NCBI GenBank assembly: GCA_003152595.1
Contig: PMAM01000272.1
Span: 1,507-7,250 of the forward strand
Direction: 5' to 3'
Source: Acidobacterium sp.
Lineage (GTDB): Bacteria; Acidobacteriota; Terriglobia; Terriglobales; Acidobacteriaceae
DNA length: 5,744 nucleotides
Shown here: piece by piece, positions 1-5,744 of the stretch
Position numbering within the stretch: the first letter of the stretch is position 1
Layout: each line of letters opens with the position of its first letter
The notes under the pieces: generated by a model
Database searches by the model: none
Told to the model about the DNA's origin: nothing
What the model saw: only the letters and a program-made list of their open reading frames with translations
Translations under genes and position numbers: made by a program

Positions 1-2090
1 AAATGGTATCCGGGCGAGCCGTTGCCGCGCTGGGCATTGAGTTGCTTCTGGCGCGGCGACGGCATCCCGGTCTGGGAAAATATCGATCTCATCGCCCGCG
101 AAGATCAGGACTACGGCTTCGGCGCGGCCAATGCTCTTGAGTTCATGGAAGCGCTCACGCGCCGCCTTCAGGTGAGCGTCGAAAACGTGTTGCCTGCTTA
201 CAACGCCGAAACCGCTTCGACTGAACCGGCTGGCTACATTCTGCCCATTCGCCGCCGCCAGCCGGCGGCCCAGTTATGCTGGTCGAGCCAGGTGTGGTTC
301 ACTCTGCCAGAGCCTCTGGTCCTGACGCCGGGCGACTCGCCCATCGGCTATCGAATACCTACGGAGGTGATGCCCTGGGTGACCCCGGATGAGATTGCAT
401 ACGAGTATGAGGCCGCACCTTTCACGGACCGGGTCAGGCTCCCCTCGCGCCCGGCGCGGCGGATGGATCTCTTTGAGAAGAAGCCCGGGGCCGATCCGTT
501 GCCCGCTCTCTCGATCACCGCTGAAACGACGACGGAGCTGATCCGACCATCGCTGTGCGTGCAGGCGCGAGAAGGCCGGCTGCATGTTTTTCTGCCGTAT
601 GCATCCCAGCTCGCGGACTACCTCGACCTGCTCGCTGCCGTCGAGGACACGTGCCAGCATCTGCAGAAGCCTGTGTGGCTGGAGGGCTACGTTCCGCCTT
701 CCGATGCGCGGCTGCGATCCTTCAGCGTTACTCCCGATCCCGGCGTTCTCGAAGTAAACCTTCCGCCCGCGAGCAATTGGAACGAACTCGAACAGTTCAA
801 CACAGTCCTCTTCGAGGAGGCGCGCCGAAACCGCTTGACCGCTGAAAAATTCGCCTACGACGGCAGCCATATCGCTACCGGCGGCGGTAACCACATAGTC
901 CTCGGCGGAGCGACGGTACTGGACAGCCCCTTCCTGCGGCGCCCGGACCTTCTGCGCAGCATGGTGACGTTCTGGCAGAACCATCCGTCGCTGTCATATC
1001 TGTTTTCAGGTATGTATGTAGGACCGACAAGCCAGTATCCGCGCGTAGACGAGGCGCGCATGGACGCCTTGTACGAGCTGGAGGTCGCATTCCGTCATTT
1101 GCCCGCAACTGACTGTCCGCCGTACATTGTGGATGGATTGTTCCGCAATCTACTCGTCGATATGACGGGGAACTCGCATCGCGCCGAGTTTTGCATCGAC
1201 AAGCTTTATCCGCCGGAAGGTCTTGGGTTGCGCCTCGGCTTGCTCGAATTGCGAGCCTTCGAAATGGCTCCGCATGTCAGAATGGGACTGGTTGAGATGT
1301 TGCTCATTCGAGCTCTGGTCTGCATGTTCTGGAAGCGGCCATTCGAAGGCAGCTTGGTCCGTTGGGGCACGGCGCTCCATGACCGCTTTATGCTGCCGCA
1401 TTTTGTCCGAAGTGACTTTTCCGATGTGCTCGACCAACTACGCCAGTCCGGCTACAACTTCGATGAGAAGTGGTTCGCTTCGCACTTGGAGTTTCGCTTT
1501 CCGAAGATCGGGTCGATCGCCGCAGAGGGAGTCGAACTCGAGCTGCGTCAGGCCCTTGAGCCCTGGAATGTACTGGCGGAAGAGACGACTTCCGGCCGAA
1601 CGGTTCGCACCGTGGACTCGTCGCTTGAACGGATGCAGGCGAAGATGTCCGGGTTCACGCCGGAATCCCGCTACATGGTTGCATGCAATGGCCGCAGGGT
1701 GCCGCTTCATCGCACAGGCGAACCCAGCAAACCCGGAGAGGCGGTAGCGGGCATACGGTATCGCGCCCGAAGACTGTCGGCGGCGTTACACCCTACAATT
1801 CCCGTGCACACGCCCCTTGTCTTCGACATTATCGACCGCTGGAAAGAGCGTTCGATTGGCCGATGTACCTACCATGCGCGGCCACCAGACGGTAACGTGT
1901 ATAGAGCGCGGCCCGTCAGCGCAACGGAAGCCGAAGACCGCCGTCAGAAACGCTTTGAGAAGTCGAACCATGCCCCCGCCAAGATAACGGTTCTGGAGGA
2001 AGAGCCCAACCCGATCTTCCCGATGACTCTTGACCTGCGGTTGCCCGCGCCCGGGCAAAAGACCCACACCGAAGAGCCGGGGCTTTTCCC

Positions 2091-2094
<4 letters not shown>
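1..2094 (+). CDS. DUF2126 (COG4196) protein, permuted glutamine-synthetase-like amidoligase region, 5' partial
   Basis: The reading frame is open from base 1 (first codon AAA, Lys) and continues out of the window, so this is the C-terminal 697 residues. The nearby TTG at base 22 lies inside the conserved block and is not the start. Family hallmarks seen, numbered from the first visible codon: the opening WYPGEPLPRWAL block, TGGGNH (293-298) followed by IVLGGA, SPFLRRPDL, GPTSQYPRVDEAR, HRAEFCIDKLY (393-403), LLELRAFEMAPH (414-425), VDSSLER (538-544), LHPTIPVH (596-603) and CTYH (622-625). The protein ends at the family's usual C-terminus. Relatives have about 1,100 residues with a transglutaminase-like N-terminal half, so about 400 residues should lie upstream (inference). 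DUF2126 has been proposed to be a circularly permuted glutamine-synthetase-like ligase; the conserved Glu and His residues in the blocks at 393-425 are plausible metal or ATP ligands. The likely role is ATP-dependent amide-bond formation in the cytoplasm, on an unknown substrate. The stop overlaps the next gene by 4 bases. Confidence 0.95.
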
Positions 2095-4585
<2,491 letters not shown>

Positions 4586-4589
<4 letters not shown>

Positions 4590-5461
4590 TTTATAGAATC
4601 GTTCACCGAACCACGTACAAATACAAATATCCTGTCTCGGTTGGAAGCCACGTTGCGTGCCTAACGCCGCGCACCTTGATGCACCGTCAGTTGGTGCGGA
4701 GCGAATTGTCCATCCAACCACCCCCGGCAACGCGCACAGAGCGGTTGGACTATTTTGGGAACCTCCTCTGCTTTTTTACCGTGCAGGAGCCGCACAAGGA
4801 ATTAGTGGTGGTGGCGCGTAGCGAAGTGACAATGAATGGAAACGCGGCACCCTGGCCGCAACAGTCGCTCCCATGGGAAGAGGCGGCCAGGTCGCTGCCT
4901 AACGATCAAAGTCCCGCGGGGCTCGAAGCCTACCAGTTTGGATTTGAGTCGCCTCGCATCCGGGTACGGCCGGAGTTTGCGTCTTATGCGCTGCAGTCGT
5001 TTACGCCCGGCCGGCCGATGCCGGAGTCTCTTCTGGATCTGACCGCACGCATCCACAACGACTTTCGATTCGATTCAAAAGTGACCAACGTCCGGACGCC
5101 CACCGAAGAGGTCTTTCGGAAACGGCGGGGCGTGTGCCAAGATTTCGCGCACTTACAAATCGCCTGCCTACGCTCGGTGAATATCGCGGCCCGTTACGTA
5201 AGCGGCTACCTTCGAACCTATCCCCCTCCAGGGCAACCGAGGCTTGTGGGTGCCGATGCGTCCCACGCCTGGGCGTCCGCGTATTGTCCGGGAATCGGCT
5301 GGCTTGATATGGATCCCACTAACAACATTGTCCCCTCCAACGGCCACGTGGTGCTCGCCTGGGGCCGTGACTACGGCGACGTAAGTCCTCTGCGCGGCTT
5401 GATTCTGGGCGGCGGCGACCACAAGCTCAAGGTCGCCGTTGACATGGAGCCGCTCATCTGA
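4586..5461 (+). CDS. Transglutaminase-like cysteine protein (COG1305), probable amidase/peptidase
   Basis: This 291-residue protein has the length and order typical of the family. The N-terminal beta-rich domain (Bact_transglu_N, about residues 1-80) opens with MIYRIVHRTTYKYKYPV and includes LTPR and RLDYFGN. A linker follows, with SPRIRVRPEFASYA and SFTPGRP, then RIHNDFRFD leading into the transglutaminase core (about 155-250). The catalytic triad is complete: Cys184 in GVCQDFAH, His227 in SHAWASAY and Asp243 in LDMDPTN. The supporting ARYVSGYL motif is also present. Bacterial members of this fold usually hydrolyse or transfer amide bonds rather than crosslink proteins, so an amidase, peptidase or isopeptidase role acting on the product of the two upstream ligases is a reasonable inference. 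There is no signal peptide, so it is probably cytoplasmic. The ATG overlaps the stop of the ATP-grasp/alpha-E gene by 4 bases and is well placed against family N-termini. It appears to be the last gene of the operon. Confidence 0.96.
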
Positions 5462-5569
5462 AATAAGACAATGAAGTCGCTGAAGGCATTACCATCCCCA
5501 GCCTAACTCCCGATTAACCGGCAGCTCGGAAGTTTCGAGGCTAGTGCCGTGACCGCCTGAAGTTGTCCG

Positions 5570-5582
5570 GGCCTAAAGGCCG
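5570..5582. repeat. GGCCTAAAGGCCG palindromic repeat, copy 1
   Basis: A GGCC/GGCC dyad flanks a TAAA loop. The same 13 bases recur exactly at 5608-5620, 38 bases downstream. This copy has only a short stem: extending it outward needs a bulged G at 5569. It looks like a decayed or minimal version of copy 2. It resembles dispersed palindromes (REP-like elements) that I recall from Acidobacteriota intergenic regions, but only these two copies can be seen here. Confidence 0.7.
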
Positions 5583-5603
5583 AAGATTTTCGAGTTGCTT
5601 GTT

Positions 5604-5623
5604 CCCCGGCCTAAAGGCCGGGG
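5604..5623. repeat. Perfect hairpin containing GGCCTAAAGGCC, copy 2
   Basis: CCCCGGCC and GGCCGGGG form a perfect 8-bp GC-only stem around a TAAA loop, and the 13-base repeat core lies inside it. The stem is strong enough to act as an RNA 3' end stabiliser or weak terminator, but no U-tract follows on the + strand (CTTCTACCG) or on the - strand. A REP-like repeat element is therefore favoured over an intrinsic terminator. Confidence 0.75.
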
Positions 5624-5634
5624 CTTCTACCGTC

Positions 5635-5652
5635 GTCCCGCTCAGGCGGGAC
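5635..5652. repeat. Second hairpin, GTCCCGC/GCGGGAC stem with TCAG loop
   Basis: A perfect 7-bp inverted repeat lies 11 bases after the GGCCTAAAGGCC hairpin and has an unrelated sequence. Two different palindromes placed side by side recall the paired layout of REP/BIME elements. No T-run follows (CGCTTCGCG comes next), so an intrinsic terminator is unlikely by the standard definition. Whether the pair recurs elsewhere in the genome cannot be judged from this window. Confidence 0.65.
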
Positions 5653-5744
5653 CGCTTCGCGAAAGGCCTGGAATCATACGGTCGGAGCACTAGGGTACGC
5701 TGCCGCCCGGTTCCGTTGGGCCAAACTAATTGGTATGGTCCGCC

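Larger units (their letters stand above)
5462..5744. other. Intergenic region after the operon, hairpin-rich, no gene seen
   Basis: These 283 bases run from the last stop codon to the window edge and hold no credible coding frame on either strand. The ATG at 5471 opens only an 11-codon frame. The first 100 bases are nearly featureless, apart from a weak CTCG/CGAG dyad at 5525-5539. The section 5566-5652 packs three palindromic elements, listed separately. The last 90 bases contain small dyads (TTCGCGAA at 5656-5663; TTGG/CCAA pairs at 5716-5733) and may be the start of an upstream region for a following gene, but no promoter can be assigned. Confidence 0.7.

Noticed and set aside
274..984. 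236-codon open frame on the - strand
   Set aside because: It lies wholly antisense to strongly conserved DUF2126 coding sequence. Its translation is Arg/Gly/Pro-rich with no recognisable family, as expected for a shadow frame in GC-rich DNA.
1223..1747. 174-codon open frame on the + strand in another frame
   Set aside because: It overlaps the most conserved part of the DUF2126 gene. The translation is rich in Ser, Arg, Cys and Trp with no domain; it is a shadow frame.
5471..5506. Short ATG frame just after the operon
   Set aside because: It has only 11 codons before a TAA, with no ribosome binding site and no recognisable peptide.
5604..5623. Hairpin as a classical rho-independent terminator
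   Set aside because: The stem is strong, but no T-run follows on either strand. A contribution to transcript ends is possible, but a terminator call is not supported.
5730..5744. Possible sigma-54 promoter (TTGGTATG resembles a -24 element)
   Set aside because: At the expected spacing the -12 element should read TTGC, but the bases at 5742-5744 are GCC, and the window ends there. The match is too weak to report.

Overview
The window holds one compact operon on the + strand: three cotranscribed-looking genes joined by two ATGA overlaps, then 283 bases of hairpin-rich, apparently non-coding DNA. It is bacterial chromosomal DNA with high GC (roughly 60% by eye). The protein sequences and the GGCCTAAAGGCC-type palindromes after the operon resemble what I recall of soil Acidobacteriota (Bryobacterales/Solibacter-like). 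That assignment is from memory and is only moderately supported. No phage, transposon, CRISPR, tRNA or rRNA signals are visible.

Region by region: (1) Bases 1-2094 are the C-terminal 697 residues of a large DUF2126 (COG4196) protein whose beginning lies upstream of the window. Full-length relatives have about 1,100 residues with a transglutaminase-like N-terminal half, so about 400 residues are probably missing here. (2) Bases 2091-4589 encode an 832-residue fusion of a circularly permuted ATP-grasp domain (DUF404/DUF407, COG2308) and an alpha-E helical domain (DUF403, COG2307). (3) Bases 4586-5461 encode a 291-residue transglutaminase-like cysteine protein (COG1305) with an intact Cys-His-Asp triad. 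(4) Bases 5462-5744 contain two copies of a GGCCTAAAGGCCG palindrome, one of them inside a perfect 8-bp-stem hairpin, then a second, unrelated 7-bp-stem hairpin.

This gene combination matches a system predicted by comparative genomics (Iyer, Aravind and co-workers, 2009, on amidoligases). In it, a permuted glutamine-synthetase-like ligase (DUF2126), a permuted ATP-grasp ligase, the alpha-E domain and transglutaminase-like peptidases, often with the NTN-hydrolase Anbu, are proposed to make, attach or remove a peptide tag or small peptide. The two ligases would form amide bonds using ATP, and the transglutaminase-fold proteins would cleave or transfer amides. To my knowledge the substrate is not established. 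No Anbu gene follows the transglutaminase gene within the window. The operon is therefore a recognised but biochemically unresolved system rather than a wholly new one. The less explained part is the hairpin cluster after it.
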